Below, piece after piece: positions 8,135-16,305 of a stretch of DNA of 16,552 bases. Source of the stretch: Gracilaria caudata (Eukaryota > Rhodophyta > Florideophyceae > Gracilariales > Gracilariaceae); NCBI GenBank assembly GCA_030374735.1, contig JASCIV010000566.1, positions 1-16,552 of the forward strand, in the 5' to 3' direction. A model generated the notes under the pieces. It ran no database searches, was not told where the DNA came from, and saw only the letters and a list, made by a program, of their open reading frames with translations. The translations under genes were made by a program, and so were the position numbers. Numbering within the stretch: position 1 is the first letter of the stretch; each line of letters opens with the position of its first letter.

Positions 8135-10089
8135 CTACGCGGCCGCTTGACTCTCCTCGTCAGATACAGCGTCCGGGGTGGTAGATTCCACGTACGGGTT
8201 TTCTCCCTTTTCTCCCCACTTGTTATGGAACGTGTAGTTGTGCAGTTGCGACTCGAAGATATCCTCTCGAGCTTGTTGAGCAAACACAAATGGCTAAACA
8301 TCATCCACAAACAAAACAAACGAAACACATGCCATTTGTTAGAACTCACGCACTTTCCACGCTGCACGTGCACGCACACCACGCTAATCGCAAAAAATGC
8401 TAGGAAACGTACCATGTAGTAGGTGGCAAACACTGCAGCCAATGAGGCAGCCAGAACCGGCGGTGTAGCATTCACCTCGCCAGCAAGACCACAAAGAATC
8501 AACGGCGTCGCCAGTGCCGTTCTGGTAATGGCAACGTTAATTCCACACGCAACCGACAACACGGCCACAACCGGCGGAAGAGCCGGGAACAAGAAAGTAA
8601 GAGATCTTCCAAACGCGGCACCGGCCGCAAAGAATGGGAAGATGAAACCCCCACGATATCCACCAGCCACGGTGAATGAAATCGCCACCAGTTTGGCAGC
8701 ACCCACGAGGAACGCACTAAACCAGCCGGTGATTTCAAAGCCGGTGAGACCAGTCGTCGGCCAGATGTGGGGCAGTTTAGAAGCCGGCGACAACGAACCG
8801 ATCGTCTGCATCTCGAATTCACCCCAGAACATAGTTTGCGGGAACAGCAGTCCAAGAATCACGATTCCAACACCACCGAACACCGAAAGCTTGACAGGGT
8901 CAGTGTCCCAGCCAAGCTTCTTCAACTGTCTCACAATAGCCCAGTGTCCATGTGCGAACAACGCCGCAAAACCAGCGCCAATCAATCCAAGCAACGCACC
9001 GACAATAACGAGACGAGCAGAGGACGAATCCAGCTTCACGTCCGTAAAGAAGTAGATAGGTCCAATTGGCAGCTGCGCGAGAGCACGGAAAACAACCAGA
9101 CAAATGGTTCCAGATGCAATGGCCTCCAAAGCGTGCTCGAAATACTCGTAACCCAGACGATTGTTAACTTCAAGCGCAAACAGAGAACCACCAAGCGGCA
9201 CACCGAAAAAGGCTGCGAGGGCGCAGGCCATGCCGCACAGAGTGTGTTTTCTGACCAGATTCTTGTACCGTTGCTTGAAAATGGTCATGGACACCCAGCC
9301 TCCAATGGAAGCGCAAATAGCCACAAGAGGAGCTTCAGGTCCCAGCGAACCACCTCCAAGAATAGACACTTGGGAAGCAACGAGCATAGGCGGAGCATGG
9401 TCGATGGCCACATATCCTTCCTTGTGCACGCACTTGACAGTGTATGCAAGATCTCCGGGGAAACCCAGCACCTTGATGGAAAAGCCGACGAGGAAAGCCA
9501 TGGGCAAGCCAATAATCGGAATCCAGATCCAGTGCAAGCACTCCGGCCAGAACAGATGCTCGGAGAGAAACTCCGGAATGGTTTTCCACAACAACTCGAG
9601 GAAGAACTCCAGAATGGTGTAGTACACAAAGGCGGCAAAGCCGCAAGCGATACCAATCACAGTGGCGATCAGAAGACTGACGGGCACTGAGCCGTTCTGC
9701 ATGTCGGAGATGTCCTCCCTGAAGGCGTCGAGGCCGAAGCGCGAGTGAGCGGGCGGCTTGTCACCTGGCTCGTCCTCCAGCATGGTGGGGATGGTAGCCG
9801 AGACGCGCTGCGGCGTGACCTTGAAGGGCATGAGCGGAGTGTATTCCCGTGGTTCCTCCGAAAGCGGGTGCACGGGCGATGGCTTTTGGGCGGCGTCGGC
9901 GGGAGGGGCGGCGCTCGCAGCAGCATCAGGGGTGGGTTTCGGTGCCGAACTCATGGCGGGTTGCGGCGGCGCGGGGAGCGGTTGAGGAGGGACAGCAGGC
10001 GATGGAGCAGTGGGAATGACGGGCGTAGAAGCAGGGGAGGAGTCAGCGACGTCAGAGAACAACACCTCGTTAGGGTCGCTATCACTCAT
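8135..10089 (-). CDS. CLC-family chloride channel or transporter (2 exons)
   Basis: A membrane protein of the CLC family, which carries chloride or other anions as a channel or by exchange with protons. Exon 1 (10089-8413) encodes 559 residues. After a 119-base intron, exon 2 (8293-8135) adds 52 residues ending in TAG, 611 in total. The first ~115 residues are a soluble Pro/Ala-rich tail. The transmembrane domain follows from about residue 135, with GPEAP at 250-254 (the filter/gate segment, gating glutamate E252), FALEV at 304-308 and GGYRGGFIFP at 476-485, the GxFxP-type motif of helix N. The canonical GSGIP of helix D is absent, and position 308, where the proton glutamate of exchangers would lie, is valine. 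There are no CBS domains, and the C-terminus is short and acidic. The start has a good context (GCCATGA). The family is certain; the transported ion and membrane are not. Confidence 0.93.
8294..8412 (-). other. Intron in the CLC gene
   Basis: On the minus strand the donor is ATG/GTACGT and the acceptor GATGTTTAG/CCATTT, with a branch-site-like TTCTAAC about 43 bases before the acceptor. The intron is in phase 0. Splicing turns a long nonsense-looking C-terminus into a compact, acidic 52-residue tail starting PFVFAQQARED. Confidence 0.85.
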
Positions 10090-10564
10090 GGCCAGGGCTC
10101 GATGAATCGAACTAAATCAAAAGGCGGGCGACGGGCTGCTGGCGAGAGAGCACGCAAAGCAGCGCGGACAGACGATGCAACACAGCGTGAGGTGGCAGCA
10201 ACACAGGCGCAGGTGAGGCTACGAAGAAGGCGGAAGCGGCGCGGAGGAGCACGTCCTACAGCTACGCCATTTAAAGCGCGTGAGCTGGCGCAATACGCGC
10301 ACCGCGTTGCGCCAAACACGCGCGACACAGCGCGCCGCGTCTGACAGCGCGGGCCAATACACGAGCGCCAAGTGCGAGTTGCACCTCGCGCAGCGAGCGG
10401 CACCGCCTCCGCCCGCGCGCGCGGCGCGCGCCGCCGGCACAGCGAGTGCGCGCCTCCAAACGTTCACTACGTCAGTCGCGCACGCGCCGCGCACGCGCGC
10501 GCGCCCCTTCCGCGCCCACGGCGGCGGCAGCCGCGCGCGGCGTGTGGCGCAAAAGCGCGCCCGC
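10090..10564. other. GC-rich spacer between helicase and CLC genes
   Basis: This 475-base spacer must contain the 3' end of the helicase transcript and the promoter of the CLC gene, both on the minus strand. From about 10370 it is dense in CG, including alternating runs such as GCACGCGCGCGCGC at 10491-10504. The minus strand has TTTAAA near 10268 as a possible weak TATA substitute. Long open frames here on both strands (Ala/Arg-rich) are by-products of the base composition. Confidence 0.6.
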
Positions 10565-13258
10565 TCACGGCTCGTGGCGCGCCGCCACGGCGCGTTCGAC
10601 GCTGCCAGTGCTCGCGCTGGCGCACAACAGGCGCTCCGTCACGCGCGTCGTGACGCCCGTGGCGCGCGCCGCGCACGCGCACAGATCGCGCAGCGCGGTC
10701 GCCGACAGCTCGCGGAACGCCAGCGCGCCGTGCGCTCGCAGCGCGTCCCGCAGCGCGCGCGCGCCCGCCTCGCGCACCGCCGTCGGCAGCTGCGCGAGCT
10801 GCGCGCCGCACAGCTCGCGCAGCAGCGCGTGCGCCATGGCGTGCAGCGCGGCGGCGCGCGGCGGCGAGGCGCGCGCGGCGCAGCTGGCGCGCATGGTGAG
10901 GCGGCCGAGCGGCCAGTTGGCGTAGCTCACGCGCGCCTGCTGCTTGGTGCTGCCTTCGGCGTCGTCGAACCACGCGCGCGAGACGTGGCCGATTTCGCAC
11001 AGCTGCGCGGCGTCTTCCGCAAGCCATCGCTTGTCGATTGTGCACACGCCGCGCAGCACCAGCTCGCTCGCCCCGTGTTGCGGCTCGTCCGCGCGCTTGC
11101 GCACGGCCGTGCACTCGTCTTCTTCGCGCTCCATTTCATCATAGTCGTCCACGTCGCTTGTCCCGTCGCCGCTGACGCGCTTCTTCACCTTCACCTTCCG
11201 TTCGATCAACTGCGCAAACGCAACGAATTCACCCGCGTCTGCAACGCACCTCGCGTTCTCCATGAACGCCGCCTTTCCGCCACGTATCATGAAAGCCGCA
11301 CGTAACCGTCGCGGCCCGATGCCCACCTCCGCGCCCTCGTCTCTCGTCATTCGCCGTGCCACTCGGTCGGCAAAGCCCTTGAGAAAGCATCGAATCACGC
11401 TTGTTTCCGTTCGCTCATCCGCTGGATGAAGCGCCTTTGGGTTCCGACCGAACAGCTCTTCGAGCTGTTCACTCACGCGCACTGCTTCCACAACGTGCCG
11501 ACTAACCAGTCCAAATTGCTCACAGAATTTCGTCATGCCGTTCACGTCTACTTTTGCTCCGAGTCGTCGCCCATGGTGCTCTGCTGCACATACCGCCGCT
11601 AGTTCCGTTAAAATCTCCCCCCGCGCGTTGTGGAATACCTTGTGCTTTGCTTCTCGATCCCCTCCGCGTTCGAGCACCGTTCCGATCGTTAGTATTGCCG
11701 CCAGCCGGCATGCATACGGAAACGCTGCCCCGTCCTCCCATGCTGCCACCAGCATGCGTCCAAACCGAGGCGGCAATGGCACGCGCGCCAAATCTCGCCC
11801 AATCCGAGTTACTCCCAGCACTGAATCATCACGTCCCTTGTGCCCACCATCGCTTTGCAGTGCCCCCAGCTGCTTTAGCAGCTGTTCCGCAGCCAGTAGG
11901 TCCTCAGTGTTTGGTCGCGTCGGAAACGGGAACTTTTCCACATGACGAATGCCCATTGCGCGCAGACGAAGCACGATACTATCTGCCGGCACGCGGAGGA
12001 TCTCCGGCGCGCGATATGCTTCAAACTGCTGATCGAAAACCGCTGAAGAGTATAGTCGGTAACAATGCCCCGGCCCGGTTCGCCCGGCGCGCCCGGCGCG
12101 TTGCTCGGCACTTGCTTGTGACACCCATCGCACTTCATATGCAGATAGCAGTCCACTTCCACCCTTTCTATATACTTTCTCTTTCACACGCCCAGAATCC
12201 ACCACGTATGAAATTCCAGGCACCGTTACGGAAGTCTCGGCAATATTCGTTGCTACAACAACTTTGCGTCGATCGTCACCAAACGTCTTGAATATGCGTC
12301 GCTGCAGACTATCTGCAAGCATCGCGTAAAAGGGCAGAACCACGATGCCCGTTCTCTGTCCGTCAGAGTCCTTAATGAGCACCTTTCGGTTTCCAAACTC
12401 TTCTATAAGTTTTGCGCACAGTTGTTCCACCTCTTGACGACCGCTCAGGAACACCAGCACACCACCTGGCGGCAGTCGTTGGTGGATCTTGCATACTTTT
12501 CGAAAAGCTTCCTCCACGTAGTCTGTTTTCGTTCTGCGTGCGAAATGGATCGTGACCGGATACTGACGCGATGGAACTTTGACCATCGGTGGATTTGGGA
12601 ACAGCGCGCCTTCGCCTGCAAACACGCCATCAACTTCCAATGTGGCAGACATAACGACGACCTTCAGCGGGCCGTATGCACTCATTTGCTTGCGACGAAG
12701 TTTGGTGGTTCGCGACAGAAAAGCTAGTAACAAATCCGTATTGAGAGATCTTTCATGCACTTCATCGATTACGATGGCCGAGTATTTCTTAAGCAGCACG
12801 TCATTTTCCACCTCTCGCAACAAAACACCGTCTGTGACAAACTTAATCTTGGTGTCTTCTCTCAGCCTTGCCTCATGTCTAATATGATATCCAACTAGCT
12901 TTCCGGGTTCGGAATTCATCTCGAAAGCGACGCGTTTTGCGCAAGTGACAGCCGCCACTCTCCGTGGTTGCGTCACCGCTATCATTCCCTTGTATTCTGG
13001 AGATGCAGCATCTCCGAATCCGTCTTCAACGAGAAACTGCGGCACCTGCGTTGTCTTCCCTGTTCCAGTAGCGCCGCTCACAAGCACAATGTCATTGTGG
13101 TGAATGGCATCAATTACTTCTTGCTCGTGCATGCATACTGGCAGTTCCAATCTTGCCTCTTGTACTTCAGGTTTGCGGTCAATATGCACAAAAAACTTGC
13201 GAGGCCGTTTCGGAGGATTAGTTCCAGTCAGATGAGGGGCGCCACGCTTCGCAATCAT
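10565..13258 (-). CDS. DHX37: DEAH-type RNA helicase, DHX37/Dhr1 group
   Basis: A nuclear ATP-dependent RNA helicase of 897 residues, without introns. In yeast and humans this group acts in the small-subunit processome, releasing U3 snoRNA from pre-18S rRNA. Motifs in order: Walker A GATGTGKT 62-69, PRRVAA 98-103, TDGVLLRE 142-149, the Walker B box as DEVH 165-168 instead of DEAH, SAT 204-206, VATNIAETSVT 335-345, QRAGRAGR 386-393. Helicase-associated and OB-fold regions follow. The group is assigned from the lead-in IDRKPEVQEARLELP at about 26-40, FRKVCKIHQRLPPGGVLVFL at 252-271 and the C-terminal VSYANWPLG segment. Family members usually have 200 or more extra N-terminal residues; here only about 25 precede the core, with a basic PPKRPRK at 15-21. 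An in-frame TAA lies just upstream, so the frame cannot simply extend. The Ala/Arg-rich C-terminus reflects very high GC. Confidence 0.93.
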   Translation of the reverse strand: MIAKRGAPHLTGTNPPKRPRKFFVHIDRKPEVQEARLELPVCMHEQEVIDAIHHNDIVLVSGATGTGKTTQVPQFLVEDGFGDAASPEYKGMIAVTQPRRVAAVTCAKRVAFEMNSEPGKLVGYHIRHEARLREDTKIKFVTDGVLLREVENDVLLKKYSAIVIDEVHERSLNTDLLLAFLSRTTKLRRKQMSAYGPLKVVVMSATLEVDGVFAGEGALFPNPPMVKVPSRQYPVTIHFARRTKTDYVEEAFRKVCKIHQRLPPGGVLVFLSGRQEVEQLCAKLIEEFGNRKVLIKDSDGQRTGIVVLPFYAMLADSLQRRIFKTFGDDRRKVVVATNIAETSVTVPGISYVVDSGRVKEKVYRKGGSGLLSAYEVRWVSQASAEQRAGRAGRTGPGHCYRLYSSAVFDQQFEAYRAPEILRVPADSIVLRLRAMGIRHVEKFPFPTRPNTEDLLAAEQLLKQLGALQSDGGHKGRDDSVLGVTRIGRDLARVPLPPRFGRMLVAAWEDGAAFPYACRLAAILTIGTVLERGGDREAKHKVFHNARGEILTELAAVCAAEHHGRRLGAKVDVNGMTKFCEQFGLVSRHVVEAVRVSEQLEELFGRNPKALHPADERTETSVIRCFLKGFADRVARRMTRDEGAEVGIGPRRLRAAFMIRGGKAAFMENARCVADAGEFVAFAQLIERKVKVKKRVSGDGTSDVDDYDEMEREEDECTAVRKRADEPQHGASELVLRGVCTIDKRWLAEDAAQLCEIGHVSRAWFDDAEGSTKQQARVSYANWPLGRLTMRASCAARASPPRAAALHAMAHALLRELCGAQLAQLPTAVREAGARALRDALRAHGALAFRELSATALRDLCACAARATGVTTRVTERLLCASASTGSVERAVAARHEP

Positions 13259-13893
13259 ATCAGGTTATCATGAAAGCTGGCCGAGAATGTTTTCTTCTCT
13301 GAAAAGGTGAAGTAGCAAAAAGGGAGCTCACGTCACTGGGCAGTCAGTCCGGTGAGAAACTGAGTCCCGTCTCTCTTCGACGGGAAGCTTGAATAACTGG
13401 CAAATGCTAAGATGCTCTTCCCTGACGCGCACGGTAATATTAGTAGGATGAATGATTACCTTCCCTCTGCAGGAACCTAAATTGCAGGCAAAAGATGAGC
13501 GCCAGACAAGATAGGCAGGACTAACCACAACACATGGCATCAAGTAGAACGTAGGTGCGACACTCCACCTCAGGAAAATGGCCACCTCTGGAAAATGGGA
13601 GGGTGGGGAAATAAGGTTACGCTTGTAGATATCTTATTTGAATAACGGCGGCGGCGGTAAGAAATCGTTCACTGCGTTATTTTTCTCTTTTTTTGTTTCC
13701 CGGGTTTTGTAGTTGCTTCTGGATAGATAGCGCTTTTTGCAGAGGATGAGCTGTGTCAAGAGCTCCAGAGTTTGCAGCAAAGTTCGCACCAAGTTCGTGG
13801 TGTGAACTGATCTGTGTGCTTGACGTGACATAAAGAAGGGGCAAAACTGCTGAAAGTACCGAGTTTGACAGAAAAAGATCTGCATTTACTCAA
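13259..13893. other. Divergent spacer upstream of helicase and coiled-coil genes
   Basis: This 635-base region should hold the promoters of the helicase (leftward) and of the coiled-coil gene (rightward). I see no strong TATA box for either. A three-codon upstream frame (ATG ATA ACC TGA, minus strand 13271-13260) ends one base before the helicase ATG. Minus-strand frames at 13328-13585 and 13634-13885 show no motif. Confidence 0.5.
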
Positions 13894-14427
13894 ATGGAAG
13901 AGAACAAACAAGTGTCCGCAGAGACTCAAACGAATTTCGGAGACGTGAAGAAAGCAATTACAAACCTTTCGCTTCGTGTAGCAGAGCTTGAGAGAGGAGC
14001 ACAGACTTCCGGTATGTAACCTGCACAAACCTCTGGCTGAGAAGAAGTTCACGTATATTGACTTGAACGACGATTTGGTACTTTTCTTTTGCGTGGAACT
14101 CGTAAAGTGGCTGGAAGTGGAGATGGGACAGATCTAAGACCGTCGATGTTAGGGACACTTTTAGATTTGAAGACACTACGAACTGCCCTAATAACGAGTG
14201 CAAGTGAATTGGATGAACGTCTTCGAGAACTGGCCGCGTCCAAAGAAGAAAACGTAAAGCTCAAGTATCAGATCAAGCATCTCAAGCGATCGTTAGAGGC
14301 TGCAGAGAGGTAAGTCCAAGGTGGTCAGAGCCAAGTGCATAGTAAAGATTGAATTTATGGAGCAACAGAATCCCCTAACGTACGTTTGTGCGGAACTACT
14401 CTGATGTGCAGCAAGACTGTGGAATGA
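13894..14427 (+). CDS. Small coiled-coil protein (3-exon model)
   Basis: I do not recognise a named family. The model joins exon 1 (13894-14011), exon 2 (14108-14309) and exon 3 (14412-14427, ending in TGA) into 111 residues. Phases fit exactly: exon 1 ends after one base of a codon and exon 2 after two. Residues 16-34 (with LSLRVAELE) and about 54-106 have leucine/isoleucine spacing and charge typical of coiled coils, including ELDERLREL at 73-81 and KLKYQIKHLKRSL at 90-102, separated by a Gly-rich linker VAGSGDG. No membrane or signal segment is present. It is probably an adaptor or subunit that dimerises through helices. The start is the first ATG of a clean frame. The donors and the last acceptor are strong; the first acceptor is less typical. 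Confidence 0.65.
14012..14107 (+). other. Intron 1 of the coiled-coil gene
   Basis: Donor TCCG/GTATGT and acceptor CTCGTAAAG/TGGCTGG, 96 bases. A possible branch site is TATTGAC about 45 bases before the acceptor. It is required to join the ATG-bearing first exon to the conserved-looking helix in exon 2. Confidence 0.6.
14310..14411 (+). other. Intron 2 of the coiled-coil gene
   Basis: Donor GAGAG/GTAAGT and acceptor GATGTGCAG/CAAGAC, 102 bases, with CCCCTAAC about 31 bases before the acceptor. Splicing adds the residues SKTVE and then a stop. Confidence 0.65.
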
Positions 14428-14835
14428 AAAGCTACAAAGCGATGACAAAAGCGTTGCGAAACACAGATTTCGATTCGTGATTTGTGTCTACGCAACGCAC
14501 TTACTGTGTACTCTGTACTTTGACTAAAAGAGTGGTAAACATACAAATTGAAGGCCAAGAGGGTCATTGAGCACTTAGATAAAAACATCGCAGCGACGAA
14601 ATCGGGTTGGAGCCGTCAATTTACTGTGTGCACGTGTTGCGCGAGAGCACATCGGATTGAAGTTCGCAATGCGACCACATCGCGTTCAGATCATGTCGAT
14701 TACGGTCCAAACAAAGACTTGTGATCGCAGGACGCTCCTTCCCTCGACGTTACGCAACGAAGACCCACCCGATGTAGGCTGTACCTCACAACAGAGACAA
14801 AGAACGACGAAACCGCATAAAAACATCGCACAATC
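14428..14835. other. Convergent spacer
   Basis: This 408-base region receives the 3' ends of the coiled-coil gene from the left and of eL43 from the right. I see no further gene. The plus-strand frame at 14657-15013 is mostly antisense to eL43. Confidence 0.5.
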
Positions 14836-15120
14836 TCACAGTTCAACCGTTTCTCTCAGACGACGGATGGTGCTTCGCACGGAAGTAGCAGCCTGCGTAT
14901 TGACAGACCACGCACCACCTGCAATCACCTTCCTACAAGTCTTAGCACCGCACATCCAGATTCCCACGGCGGTTCGCTTGACGGAGTTCTTGCCGCAGAA
15001 CGGGCAAGTGTAGCGGGCGTGCTGAGCGATTTCCATCTTCTTCACTTGTTTACGGAGTGAAGATCCATATCGCGTGCCGTACTTTCCGACGACGCCGACC
15101 TTTCTTGTTCGCTTTCCCAT
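14836..15120 (-). CDS. RPL37A: 60S ribosomal protein eL43 (L37a)
   Basis: A complete, intronless 94-residue protein of the large ribosomal subunit, close to the family's usual 90-93 residues. The N-terminus KRTRKVGVVGKYGTRYGSSL and the block AVGIWMC...AGGAW followed by STIRRLRE are hallmarks of the family. It is a small zinc-ribbon protein that contacts 28S-type rRNA. The ligands are C39, C42, C57 and C62. The second pair is spaced C-x4-C (CGAKTC) instead of the usual C-x2-C, a two-residue insertion that I checked against the DNA. The ATG at 15120 gives the expected start (MGKRT against MAKRT in animals). It is transcribed away from the Mrt4 gene and shares its spacer. Confidence 0.97.
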   Translation of the reverse strand: MGKRTRKVGVVGKYGTRYGSSLRKQVKKMEIAQHARYTCPFCGKNSVKRTAVGIWMCGAKTCRKVIAGGAWSVNTQAATSVRSTIRRLRETVEL

Positions 15121-15624
15121 GCTGAATTGGTGGTGTTGACGAAGAAAGCACGCGGGGCGATTCGGGAAGCGTTGCCGATGGGTGCGCGGGGGAATGAAAG
15201 AACACGATGGGCGGTGTGCTAGTCGAGCGCGCCCCGACGTCGTCGTCGACCCGAGCCACGAAAATTTTCAAAAATCAATGATGCGCGCGCGGATGCTGAT
15301 TGGCTGTGCTGATCCGGCTCTGTTCGAATACGAGACACGTGCGCACGTCTTTAAGAGAAAGCGCCCACGGCGGAAGCAGTCAACTGCCGTTATCACGACG
15401 TTCACCGTTGTGAAGCGCTTGACCGACGTTAACCTGACCAAAGCCCAAATACTTTCTTTTTTGCTGAGGCTGAGACGAACTGTCGTTGAGAGCGCTTGCT
15501 GCGTTAGCTTTCATATTATTTTCGTAGCTGTTCGTGCCGCCCATATCGGACAGACGCATTCGAGCGCTCTGAGCATTTGCGATTTTGTAAAACAGAGTCG
15601 GCGTCCGACGGATTACTTGAGACA
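15121..15624. promoter_or_regulatory. Shared spacer of divergent eL43 and Mrt4 genes
   Basis: This 504-base region separates two oppositely oriented ribosome genes and should hold both promoters. It has a CCAAT box on the minus strand (15299-15303, in AGCCAATCAG) about 180 bases above the eL43 start. It also has two near-identical 10-mers, CGACGTTCAC at 15396-15405 and CGACGTTAAC at 15424-15433, spaced 28 bases apart. No clear TATA box is seen. A minus-strand frame of 59 codons from an ATG at 15559 lies within it. Confidence 0.5.
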
Positions 15625-16305
15625 ATGGGACGGTCGAAGAGAGAGAGAATTGTGGCACTGACGAAGACGAGGAAACATGTGATTGGGAAAAAGAAAAAGC
15701 AGGACCTTTTGGAAGCTATCCGCCACGATATCGATCAGTTCGAGCACATCTACGTATTTTCGACGGACAACATGCGCAATGCAAAGCTGAAGGAGTTGCG
15801 AAGCTCTTGGAACGACTCGCGCTTCTTCTTTGGGCGAAAGAAAATTGCGCAAATCGCGTTGGGTCGATCGCCAGAGGAGGAGTACGCCGATGGTCTGCGG
15901 CAAGTGTCAAAACAGCTGGTAGGCAACGTAGGACTTCTATTTACGAACCGCGACCACGAGGAAGTGCTCAAATTCTTCGGCTCGTACTGCGAGGACGAAT
16001 TCGCGCGCAGCGGCTTCGTTGCAACGGAAAAAGTCCAACTGAAACAGGGTCCACTGGAAGGCTTTGCTCCGAACCAGGAGCAAAACCTCAGAAAGGTTGA
16101 GCTGCCGGTTGGCCTGAAAAAGGGCGTCATCACGCTGCTCGAGGACTTCACGGTGTGCAACAAGGGCGACGTTCTAACGCCGGAAAGGGCCAAGGTGCTG
16201 GAATTCGTGGGAATTCGCATGGCCAAATTCCGCGTTCGGCTGTTGTGCCACTACCGCAAATCGGACGCTGCATTCGAGGAGCTGCAGCAGATGCGGGCGC
16301 TGTGA
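15625..16305 (+). CDS. MRTO4: Ribosome assembly factor Mrt4 (uL10-like)
   Basis: A nucleolar assembly factor related to the stalk protein P0 (uL10). In yeast and humans it occupies the P0 site on pre-60S particles until it is exchanged for P0. The 226-residue intronless frame matches the family along its length: the basic start GRSKRERIVALTKTRK, then VFSTDNMRNAKLKELR at about 44-59, SRFFFGRKKIAQIALGRSP at about 65-83, VGLLFTNR, and KKGVITLLEDFTVCNKGDVL at about 174-193 with LTPERAKVLEFVG after it. Like other Mrt4 proteins and unlike P0, it lacks the long C-terminal stalk tail; it also lacks the acidic tail of the human form. The start is the ATG at 15625, which has A at -3 and G at +4; an upstream in-frame ATG at 15577 would add 16 residues foreign to the family. 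Confidence 0.95.
   Translation: MGRSKRERIVALTKTRKHVIGKKKKQDLLEAIRHDIDQFEHIYVFSTDNMRNAKLKELRSSWNDSRFFFGRKKIAQIALGRSPEEEYADGLRQVSKQLVGNVGLLFTNRDHEEVLKFFGSYCEDEFARSGFVATEKVQLKQGPLEGFAPNQEQNLRKVELPVGLKKGVITLLEDFTVCNKGDVLTPERAKVLEFVGIRMAKFRVRLLCHYRKSDAAFEELQQMRAL

Noticed and set aside
7978..8412. C-terminal 144 residues of the uninterrupted 703-codon CLC frame as the normal protein end
   Set aside because: A good donor, branch site and acceptor remove it, and the spliced exon 2 gives a more plausible tail. It is kept only as a possible isoform.
8767..9690. Plus-strand open frame of 307 codons
   Set aside because: It is antisense to the transmembrane core of the CLC gene, and the product has no recognisable motif.
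10280..11305. Plus-strand open frame of 341 codons, Ala/Arg-rich
   Set aside because: It is antisense to the conserved helicase and its length follows from CG-rich sequence that rarely forms stop codons.
15577..15624. Upstream in-frame ATG for Mrt4
   Set aside because: The extra 16 residues have no counterpart in the family, and the ATG at 15625 gives the expected basic start in a good context.
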